Of a stretch of 64,000 bases of DNA, positions 55,580-64,000 are shown in pieces. Origin of the DNA: Megaustenia siamemsis. Lineage: Eukaryota > Mollusca > Gastropoda > Stylommatophora > Ariophantidae. The notes under the pieces were generated by a model. It saw nothing but the letters and a program-made list of their open reading frames with translations, did no database searches and was not told the origin of the DNA. The translations under genes and the position numbers were made by a program. The stretch spans positions 46,930,421-46,994,420 of the forward strand of contig JAVIAB010000139.1 in NCBI GenBank assembly GCA_032433765.1, in the 5' to 3' direction. Position 1 is the stretch's first letter. Each line of letters begins with the position of its first letter.

Positions 55580-56085
55580 CAACAAGTAATTTTAACGCCA
55601 TGAAAAATATACTAATATCAAAACAAATAAAACAAAGGATAAAACTAAGAGTGGCAAAATGTTATATCTTCTCAACATACTTGTATTGTGCAGAAACATG
55701 GATAGACAAGAAAACAAAACAGAAAATTGAAGCCTATGAAATATGGATTTATAGAAGAATAAATAGAATTGGATTGAAAAAAAAAAAAAACGAAGTCTTG
55801 AAACAGCTAAAAATGAAAAGAGAACTACTAAACACAATTCCAATAAGACAAATGAGATTATTTTGGGCATGTTAAAAATACAGCAGCCTACTAAAAGTAA
55901 TATTGGAAGGGAAAATACAAGGTAAAAGAGGCAGAGGCATACCAAGACTAACATGGACGAGTAAAATCCAAAAATGGACAAGTCAGCCTATGACAATCTG
56001 CACCATCAAAACAAGAGCCAAAGCGGAATGGCGCTACATGGTAGCCAACCTTCGATGCGGAGACGGCATCGGCACTCAATGAATG
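55580..56085 (+). pseudogene. RTE-2 LINE 3' fragment
   Basis: SNFNAMKNILISKQIKQRIK, LRVAKCYIFSTYLYCAETW, YEIWIYRRINRIGLKKKKNE, then GKRGRG and TMTICTIKTRAKAEWRYMVA. It ends at GGCACTCAATGAATGAAGGC instead of a long GAT run. An A-run at 55779-55790 shifts the frame. Confidence 0.85.
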
Positions 56086-56384
56086 AAGGCGTTTTCTGAG
56101 CTTTGATTTCTGTTGTTATATAGTTCACGTAACCTGTTTTTGTTAGCCATGCTCTTACTATCGGAATATTAATTCAAGTGTTCCCTTTGTTGGTTAGTGT
56201 ATCCTAATAATTTGTATATAAAACAGCTGAAACACATGATTTTATTGTATCTTAGATAATCAGTTTTTAACCAGCCAATATTTATTGTGCACATACACCC
56301 ACCTATATCAGACACGAACATAATGTACACTTCATATATCATTGGGCCTCTGGAACTACCGAGGTCGTTATAAGGGATTCCATC

Positions 56385-57062
56385 GAAAAGGTGTCTTCAT
56401 CTCAGGATCCGATCATCTACACAGATGGTTCTGTATCCCGCAAACATAGCAATGGTTGTGGTTTTGTGGCATATAAACACAACAGAGAAGTGGCTAAGGC
56501 ATCTGGCAAATGTGGCATTACGGTGCCCAGCCTGAGAATGAAAATAGAAGCAGCAAAAGCGGCAATAACATAATTGGTTTTACAGAATGTGAATCACGCA
56601 GTCTTGGTAACTGACTCGCAAACTATGCTACGGAAGATTGACAGACAGTGTCTGCTACAGTAGTGGATGTTGGTCTTGGATTACTTCTAAGTGAACGCGT
56701 TAGCATGGGTGTACTATCAAGGGCACGTTGGTGTGCATGGTAATGAAAGAGCCGATAAGCTCGCTGGCAGCTCTGACACTGAGTGTGGACTTACTCTCGA
56801 CAAAGAGGACATCGCCAAGTTGTTATTCATTCCTTAAGAGAAAAGGAGGAGAATGGGTGGGACAATGCTGTATATATTGGAAGACCGAGAAGTCTAAATG
56901 TGGAAAGGGGATCTGGTCGATCCAGAGTGCTTAGTGGGAAAGTAGATGCATCTATAATCAACACCGTACAAGAACAGTCAGTCTGTGCACGCTTCGAGAA
57001 ATGCTGGAACAGACGGTGGAGCGGATGTGGGGATGCACTGACTGCAGTAACACTGATTCCAT
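56385..57062 (+). pseudogene. RNase H retroelement relic
   Basis: PIIYTDGSVSRKHSNGCGFV (first D), LRMKIEAAKAAIT (E), VLVTDSQTML (D), then YQGHVGVHGNERADKLAGSS (H, D). All four RNase H catalytic positions are readable, though in broken frames. Downstream pieces include LTLDKEDIAKLLF and RGSGRSRVLSGK. It is unlike the RNase H of the I-like LINE at 8.2 kb (NERADKLAG versus NEKADQLAK), so probably another non-LTR family. No RT remains. Confidence 0.75.
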
Positions 57063-57344
57063 GAATAGAATAGAACTTCATATCTGATTGCCATACAGAA
57101 AGAAACATATTAGCTACGAGCTCCGGATGCCTACCGCTATTCTATGTTCTTTCAATATTTCTATCTGCCTGAACAAATATGATAATAATAATATTATATA
57201 CTTTCAGTTATATTAATCATTTGATAATTATATTTAATTTAATTATATTAATAATTTGCAAATTTTAGTTTTGTGTGAACAAAACTGCAATGATTCATCC
57301 TTCCTGTGATAACTTATTCTGACACATATATTTAATATTGATTG

Positions 57345-57672
57345 TCGTTGTTGTTGCGTTCGCCAGCTTTCAACTCTGACGAAGTCCCTAGAGATTAGTA
57401 ACTGAATTTTGCGTGTTAATCCATTTTTACCTGGCAGCTCTGTGCACAGGGGTCCCTCGTCGCACAGGCAGATAACTCCGACTTCTGAGGTACTCGTGTT
57501 TTTTTCCGTCGATGAGTAACTGACGTTTCAAGCCGGGTCTCACTGCTGAGACCAGGGGTGGTTGTCGCAGAGAGAAATCATAAATAAAAATCCCAACCAG
57601 TGTAGCCGAGATTTGAACCCACAACCTCTCTGTCCCGAGGCTTGCGTCTTGCCTCGAGACCAACCAGCTGAG
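57345..57672 (-). mobile_element. SINE-B copy 3, best preserved
   Basis: Reverse-strand head: TCAGCTGGTTGGTCTCGAGG (A-box) and GGTTGTGGGTTCAAATCTCG (B-box); body CTGAGACCCGGCTTGAAACG's family region; 3' end AAAGCTGGCGAACGCAACAA followed by CAACGACAA. Length about 330 bp. Confidence 0.88.
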
Positions 57673-57832
57673 TGGCAGTGTTCCCTAGCGTATGGCTTTT
57701 CGTGGCAAGGCGCTGTGCCACTGAGTACGGGTTCGATCCTGCTTTGGTCCATATATTTTTTTCTGTTGTTGATTATTTGTCAATTTTTCCGAGTGCCGTA
57801 AACATACCTCTTCCTCTGAATTGATTCTCAGT
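57660..57832 (+). mobile_element. SINE-C copy 2, head-to-head with SINE-B
   Basis: Forward head AGCTGAGTGGCAGTGTTCCC (A-box) and ACGGGTTCGATCCTGC (B-box), body GGTCCATATATTTTTTTCTG and TCCGAGTGCCGTAAACATAC. It shares its first 10-15 bp with the reverse head of SINE-B and is inserted between SINE-B and the 360-bp segment, which are contiguous at 26147/26148. Confidence 0.75.
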
Positions 57833-58200
57833 CCCCATGGACTTGGAATATGAGGAAACTGCAACAAGGAACACTTTTTATGCATAGCCTGCAATGATTC
57901 ATGCCGCCTATCCACCATATACCAGAAGTTCACGTCCTCCCGAAAGTGATGATCGTCATATTTCTTTAAAAATGTATAGCTCTTGATGATGTTAGGCCAT
58001 CGTTGTTGACTCCAATTTCGAACATCTAAACACACAGTTAGTCGTCAGATTAACCCCGTCGCACATCAAACAACAGACCGTAAGATTAGCGTACGGCCGG
58101 TCTAGGGATTTACGATGAGCCATTACGATGATGTAGCACACATAATAATGTCGGACGCACTGCAATGACGCGCCCTTTAGAATCCTGATTACTTTAATAA
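57833..58200. repeat. 360-bp interspersed segment, copy 2
   Basis: Duplicate of 26148-26508 with scattered substitutions and small indels. No TTAA-ended terminal repeats surround this copy. Confidence 0.8.
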
Positions 58201-58344
58201 TGATTGAAATACAGTATATCAAAGAGCATAAATCCACTGACCTTTAATGTTATTTTTGCCTGTACTTGTAACCTTTGAATATTCGAATTCAACAAGGACT
58301 ATTTTCGTCCTTTGGGTGAAAATAACATTTTAAAATATGTGGCC

Positions 58345-58346
<2 letters not shown>

Positions 58347-58390
<44 letters not shown>
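58347..58390. repeat. (TA)n microsatellite, left of Tigger
   Basis: About 22 TA units directly abutting the Tigger end. The tract continues at 60770 on the other side. Confidence 0.95.
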
Positions 58391-58393
<3 letters not shown>

Positions 58394-60766
58394 TCGAACC
58401 TGGTCTTAGGACCACCTGTTTAAAGCGTTTCCCTGGTTATAGGACCGGGTCTACAATTTCCCCGAGTTTTTTACTATATGCTAACACTGATTACGGCGCT
58501 CACCGTATGACGCGACCAGAGACCAGGCTAATTAACCGCCGCCAATGTTATTTATCCCGTTTACGACGACCAGCCAGTCCTTCGTCTCGCTGGGAGCTAT
58601 AAACGATCGACACAGGTGTCTACAGGTGTTGATGTTTTCCCGTATTTAGTGAGTCCCAGATTACAGTGGGACGTGTTACGTTTATCAGTCAATACTGGTG
58701 CAGACACAGATCTATGATTCGTGAAGTGACATCACTTCGCGGTTCCGTCTAGACCAGAGTAGACCATTGCGTGGCCCGTATAAATTACAGGAATTAACTA
58801 AAGAATTAGTCATTGCCCGCTTAGAGTGTATTCATGTACATGTACAGTATCTCAGTGAATTATTTTTGTGGATTTTAAAAGTGTTACACACAATATAGGA
58901 AATGGCCAGTGTCAAAAGTGTAAAACCAAAAGCATTAACGCTGGAAGAACGAATATCAGTGATTCGACAAAATCAGCAAGGTAAAAGTTCGCGATTATTG
59001 GCAGAACAGTTTGGAGTGGGAAAGACACAGATTTTACGTACGTTAAAGAGAAAAGCCGAGTATATGAATGACTTTGAAAATAATGCACCAAGTATGAAAA
59101 GAAGGAATAGCAGGAAAACGGGAAATGAAGACATAAATACACTTTGTTGGAAATGGTGTCAATCAGCACTTGCACGAAAAATTCCGTTATCTGGGCCGAT
59201 GATCAAAGAACGAGCTTTACAGTTTGCAAAGAATTGGAAAACTCAGTCTTTAAAGCATCGAACGGCTGGTTAGAGGCCTCATTAAAAGACACAATCTTGT
59301 GTTTGGTAAGCAATGTGGCGAAGTCGGTGATTCAGATATGAGTGCTGCGGCTGACTGGACTTCTAAATTATCCGAGATATGCTATGGTTACGCTGCTCAA
59401 GACATTTTTAATTTAGATGAAACCGGTTATTTTTCAAAGCGACTACGGACAAAACATTTTTGTCAAAGGAGAAAAATGCGCTGGGAGTAAAAAAAGCAAA
59501 GAGCGAATAACAGTGATGCTATGCACTAACATGTTGGGGGAACGAGAACCGGCTTAGTGATTGGGAAAGCAGCTAACCCTAGGATTTTTAAAAACATCAA
59601 CATAAACACACTGCCAGTGATTTACAGAAACAACAAAAAGGCATGGATGACTGCAGCTATATTTGAAGATTGGCTGAAAAGTTTTGACCGTAAGATGCAG
59701 AAAAAAAAGCGCCACATTATTTTATTTGTTGACAACGCTACCTGTCATCCCAAGATCGAACTACAGAATGTTAAGCTGCAGTTTCTGCCACCCAACACAA
59801 CTGCATTAGTTCAACCCCTAGACCAGGGTGTCATTCAGACATTTAAATTAAAGTTTAGACAAAACAGCTTCTACATCTTATCACAGTCATGGAATCAAAC
59901 AAGGATGCTTCCGGAACCGAACTCATGAAACAGGTCAATTTACTGGATGTAGTCTACTGGATTGCTGCAGCATGGAAAGAAGTGGACAACTCAACCATCC
60001 TTAAGTGTTTCTGTAAAGCAGGTTTTCATTGTCCTGCTGAAACACACGCATATTCTCTGACGCACATGGAATCTGCATCAAAGACCGACGTGCAAATTGT
60101 TTCTACTGCAATTTCTACTGCTTTGGATAACCTTTCAAAAGAATTGTTTGGATACCAATTGACAGACATCTCCATGATTGATTCAGGGCTCCAAACTTGC
60201 AACACAATAGAAACAAACTGGGATCTTCCTGCCACTGCAATTTTAGCTGCTGAGGATGTGAATAGTGAATCAGACAACGAACAAGATTCTACTGACATTG
60301 AGAAAACATACACTATCGCAGATGCACATAATGCTTTGGAGCTTCTGCGCACCTATTCAATAACAAACGGGAGATCTGACATACTAGACGTTATCATGGA
60401 CTTGAGAGAAAAATTGAACTTATCGTTTATTTCATCTGTCAAACAACAGACTACCATATTGGATTTTTTTTCAAGTCAAAAGTGATACATGTACAGTATA
60501 AGTGGAATCTGTGTATGTGTGTTTTATTTTTGTGTGTTTAACTATCGTGTTTTATGAAAAGTGTCCAACCAGTGGCTATTGTAGACCGACATGTGCACTA
60601 TGTTCTACTCATGGATTACGCTGATTTGCAGGTTAGTTTTCATAGTGCTTAGGATAAAATTTTTTTTATCGCTCTATTTATTATGTGAAACCTGTGAGGC
60701 AGGACCACCTGTCCTATGGGACCAGTTTTTGAAAGTCCCGTGAATGGTCGCCTTAGACAGGTTCGA

Positions 60767-60769
<3 letters not shown>
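58391..60769 (+). mobile_element. Tigger/pogo-type DNA transposon, complete
   Basis: 2,379 bp. Left end CAGTCGAACCTGGTCTTAGG; right end, on the reverse strand, CAGTCGAACCTGTCTAAGG. Flanked by TA on both sides. CAGTCGAACCT ends and a CENP-B-like transposase are standard for Tigger/pogo elements. Carries one transposase gene with a few frameshifts. Inserted into a TA microsatellite, as expected for TA targeting. Confidence 0.92.
58902..60485 (+). pseudogene. pogo/Tigger transposase with C-terminal PIP-box motif
   Basis: Segments 58902-59273, 59299-59490, 59557-59928 and 59889-60485 lie in shifted frames. N-terminal CENP-B-type HTH: LTLEERISVIRQNQQGKSSR and LLAEQFGVGKTQILRTLKRK (residues about 12-50). 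A second HTH follows (ALARKIPLSGPMIKERALQF). DDE core: FNLDETGYF (D1), ILFVDNATCHPKIE (D2), LPPNTTALVQPLDQGVIQTF (D3). The acidic C-terminal tail ends KQQTTILDFFSSQK, which fits the PCNA-interacting PIP-box QxxIxxFF. Breaks near 59250, 59465-59550 and 59890 make it a pseudogene. The start ATG at 58902 gives the expected N-terminus. Confidence 0.92.

Positions 60770-60803
<34 letters not shown>
60770..60803. repeat. (TA)n microsatellite, right of Tigger
   Basis: Continuation of the tract interrupted by the Tigger insertion; a reverse-strand RTE-1 LINE begins right after it. Confidence 0.95.
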
Positions 60804-60804
<1 letters not shown>

Positions 60805-60805
<1 letters not shown>

Positions 60806-62535
60806 CCTCATCAAGTACCGGGTCTACTGGCGTAGGTAATCATGTCTCTCCACAACTTTCGATCTCGGCAGCCATTTATCATTTCTGTTGTTGACCTTCT
60901 GCCAAACCATTCTTTTAAGCTGTCTGTTATTTTTTATCTTTGCTTCCCTCTATCTCTTCGTCCCTAAATTTTTCCAGTTGTTACAATATATTCCAGTTAT
61001 TCTCTTCTCATTACATGGCCAAAAAATGATGATTGTTTCTTCCTAATATTGGAAATTAGCTCTCTTTTTGCTTTGACCTCTCTCAGAACCTCTTCATTAC
61101 TCTTCTTAGCTGTCCATGGTATTCTCATTCTTCTGTAAAACCACATTTCTAAAGACTCCAGTGATTTTCTTGTCTGTTGTCCTATTGTCAACGATTCGCA
61201 TCCATATGTTAAGACTGGCTCTACATAACATTTAAGAACTCTTTTTCTTGTTTCTATTGTCAAAAATAAATTGCATAGTATCTTCCTCATTTTTGGAAAG
61301 CTGCTTTTGCCTGAGCCATTCTGCATCTCACCTCTTTTGTACATCTTCCGTTTGAGGTTAACAAAGTCCCAAATATTTAAATTCATTTACCTGTTTTAAT
61401 ATTGTTCCACTTGTCTTTATTTTGCATTGAGGTTATGTCTTTTTCTTTGTTGTTACCATTACCTCTGTCTTTTGCTACTGATGCTGAGTCCTTTATTTTT
61501 GTTTTCCTTCACTATAATGTCCAACATTTCTTGTTACTCATTTTCACTCTTAGCGATTAAGACTGTATCATCAGCATACCTTATATTATTTATAGTATGA
61601 CCTCCAATTGTTATTCCAGGCATGTCCCTTATGGATCGTAAAATAATCCCACTATAAATATTAAACAAATCTGGTGACAGCACACAACCTTGTCTAACAC
61701 CCTGCTTTTTTTGTTGAAATATTCCCAATTGGTTTCCAGTTCTTATGGCCGCTGTTTGTTGCCAGTACATGTTCTTTATTATTCTTAGATCTTTGCTGTC
61801 TACGTTTATGCTTTCTAAAATTTTGATTATTTCTTGGTGCTTTACTTTATCAAATGCCTTGGTGTAATCTATGAAACGTAGGTATATATCTCTTTTCACC
61901 TCTATGGCTCTTTCTACTAAAGATCTTATGATATAAATGGCATTGCTTGTTCCTTTATCTCTAACAAAACCACACTGTTCATCGCTATTTCTGGACTGAT
62001 TTTGTTTCGCACTCTTCGCATGATGATTCTTAGTAATATCTTAGTCATATGACTCATAAGGCTTATTGTGCGATGATCATCACATTCAATCGCACCCGAT
62101 TTCTTTGGTAGGGCTATGGATATTGATTTGAGCATGTCGTCTGATATACATCCGCTGTTGTAGATATCATTCAATCGTTTTGTTATTATTGCTATTCCAA
62201 AATCACCCATGACTTCAATCTCTTCTTTAGTTATATTATCTGGTCCATGAGCTTTGACTGCTTTCATATTGCGCAAGACATCTTCCACTTCTTCTCTGAG
62301 TATTTATGGTCCTTCTCCATTATCCTTAATATTTACTTCCGTTCGTTCATCATTATAAATATCTTTAATGTATTCTGTCCATCGTTCCCTTATGTTTCCT
62401 TGATCAATCAACAGTTCTCCTTCCTTTGATCTTCATCCATTTTTTGATTGCGTTTTTCTTCCTGTTAATTCCTCAATTTGTTTGTATATAGTTTTAGCAT
62501 CTCCTTTTTGTTCCTTTTCAATCTCTCTCTTGTTG
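60805..62535 (-). pseudogene. RTE-1 LINE, longest copy (1.7 kb)
   Basis: Reverse strand, 3' end at the left (CATCAAGTACCGGGTCTACT). Includes the C-terminus (60997-61386: LKCYVEPVLTYGCESLTIGQ, MWFYRRMRIPWTAKKSNEEV, FFGHVMRRE), the RT palm (61534-61899: RFIDYTKAFDKVKHQEIIKI, GVRQGCVLSPDLFNIYSGII, NIRYADDTVLIAKSENE) and the RT fingers (61926-62288: MEDVLRNMKAVKAHGPDNIT, ALPKKSGAIECDDHRTISLM). The endonuclease is missing. Frameshifts lie near 61400-61530 and 61900-61926. It is the reference for RTE-1. Confidence 0.9.
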
Positions 62536-62543
62536 TGGCGATT

Positions 62544-62620
62544 CATGATTGTACAAAGATATTACGACGGTGGTTTTCTGTTGCCTTCCGTCGGTTTGTT
62601 TACGGTTGGCTCCGCTTTAT
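62544..62620. repeat. about 80-bp interspersed repeat, copy 2
   Basis: Matches 55384-55465 with few changes (GATTGTACAAAGATATTACG, ACGGTGGTTTTCTGTTGCC). It lies between the truncated LINE and a (TA)n tract. Confidence 0.7.
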
Positions 62621-62622
62621 AT

Positions 62623-62628
62623 ATAGGT

Positions 62629-62703
<75 letters not shown>
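62623..62703. repeat. (TA)n microsatellite
   Basis: About 40 TA units; it gives chance IYIYIY ORFs. Confidence 0.97.
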
Positions 62704-62706
<3 letters not shown>

Positions 62707-64000
62707 CCATAACACAGCTGTCAGTACAAATAATACTGTTCAATTGATGATGTTTGACGCATATTAAATTAATTTATTATCAACTTGTGTTTTGTGTGTG
62801 TGCGTGTCCAAACTAGCATTTTCCTTGTCTAAATTTAAATACATTCAAGTACTATACATTATACAACTTTTCTGTTTAAATTGGAACCATACATCCGTTT
62901 CTTTATAACGCAACAACATCGATTGTTTTTAAGTTTAGGTGTTCCGGTCAAAAATTTACATATTTCGCTTGTAGCAGACGTCGGTCTAGCAAGAACAAGA
63001 AGACACGACTAACTGCAGGGAAAATGGACAGACGTACCACACACAGTGTATTATATAGTGTATATATAATATAAATAAGTATATTATCTGTGAAAACATC
63101 ATTACATATTAGCAAATTACTTTTTGCAGTATTTTCAATTCGGAATCAACAAAAGGAGTACTGAATCGGTAGACAGTCTGTGTATTAAAATTAATGTTAA
63201 AAAAAAAAAAAAAAAGAGTACGAATACTGATATACTGATACTCTCTCTCATATATTATATAATATATATATAGTCATATAGTATAGTGATAGTCTTTTAT
63301 TATAAGTATAGTACTGACTGAAAGTACTAGTACTGTACTGTTCATGATGTTGTATTATTTAGTAAAGTAGATGTTTTCTCTTTTTTTTTTGCAAATTAAA
63401 AGTGAAAATGGTTGTAGCGGATGTAGTCTTTAACATTAACTTATGATTGATTAACAGGAGTCTACTAGTCTAAACTTAAAACTGTCTATGATTGTTATCA
63501 AGGCCAAGGCTACCAAGAAACGACTTGATCTACGGTAAGTACAGTTCAGTAGTAGGACAGTAGGTTCATAAACAAATAAATTTCTTTTAACATTTATAAC
63601 ATGTTTTTTTGTGGTTATTAAATTTGGTAAATATTTTATTTATATTTGTAATGTTTTTTCCCCGCCATCTGACTGCGTATTTTACGATCTGTAGAAAGTG
63701 AACAAAAAAAGTAAATTACTAAATTTTTAAATTATATAGTAGTATATAGTAGGGTATGGATTCAAAAGTTCAATGAATTATTTAATGATAGTTTCAGTTT
63801 CTCACTCAAACTCACTGGATCGACACACTGAATTTGTCAGTTATTACATAATTTAAGTTCATAATATAGCATCCTCATTCATAATTAATGATTATTATGA
63901 TATACAAACAAGTAGTTTTGAAGCAGTTGCCCATAATGAATATATATATTGACAACCTGAAAGTGATTTTAATGTTAAAAATAGTGCAGGTTTGTTTTAG
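62704..64000. other. AT-rich spacer, no recognised feature
   Basis: Contains an A-run at 63200-63215 and TATA-rich words near 63050-63080 and 63250-63275. No ORF above chance, no element ends and no RNA gene seen. Confidence 0.45.

Noticed and set aside
57427..57752. Reverse ORFs of 70-78 codons that recur at 25.8 and 28.5 kb
   Set aside because: They recur because they lie in SINE-B copies; the reading frame is not conserved between copies.

Overview
The window reads as intergenic DNA from an invertebrate animal, most likely a mollusc and perhaps a gastropod. That call rests on the mix of elements: RTE-type LINEs with BovB/CFDP2-like endonucleases, RNase H-bearing I-like LINEs, a Penelope-like element, pogo/Tigger and Tc1/mariner-type DNA transposons, tRNA-derived SINEs with bodies I associate with molluscan SINEs, and very long GATA/TATC microsatellites. 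The species assignment is inference. I found no host protein-coding exon, rRNA, functional tRNA gene, CRISPR array or bacterial-type operon. Nearly every coding-like stretch is a transposable-element ORF, usually truncated or frameshifted.

Layout. 1-8 kb holds SINE and LINE fragments and several tandem repeats. 7.9-12.7 kb is an RTE-type LINE split by a 3-kb reverse-strand I-like LINE with a 14-bp target duplication, and the host LINE carries a 34-bp minisatellite grown from its own ORF. 13-14.2 kb is a reverse-strand RTE LINE. 14.3-18.8 kb is a rearranged Penelope-like element (RT catalytic YIDD, RT C-terminus, connector, GIY-YIG nuclease) with an inverted 3' copy and three internal tandem arrays. 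18.9-25.4 kb is LINE relics, a 420-bp perfect TATC tract and a short LINE-related element. 25.6-26.9 kb is a TTAA-flanked piggyBac-like MITE. 27.3-28.9 kb is a LINE 3' end split by a hAT-like element carrying a SINE. 29.3-33.4 kb is minisatellites. 33.4-36.45 kb is a near-full-length RTE LINE inside a hairpin-rich minisatellite. 39.1-41.9 kb has a foldback element beside a complete Tc1/mariner-superfamily transposon with unusual D-E spacing. 42.7-48.4 kb is LINE relics. 49.4-52.5 kb is a nearly intact RTE LINE. 53.0-53.8 kb is a compound GA/GACA/GATA microsatellite. 56.4-58.2 kb has an RNase H relic and SINEs. 58.4-60.8 kb is a complete Tigger/pogo element in a TA tract. 60.8-62.5 kb is another RTE LINE, and the last 1.3 kb is AT-rich with nothing recognised.

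How parts relate. Nested insertions give a relative chronology. Several tandem arrays started inside LINE, SINE or Penelope sequence. A short non-autonomous element (called SINE-D here) shares both its 5' body and its 3' tail with the intact RTE LINE at 49.4-52.5 kb. Family labels RTE-1 to RTE-5 and SINE-A to SINE-E are local names for this window only. All family assignments come from reading motifs, not from database searches.
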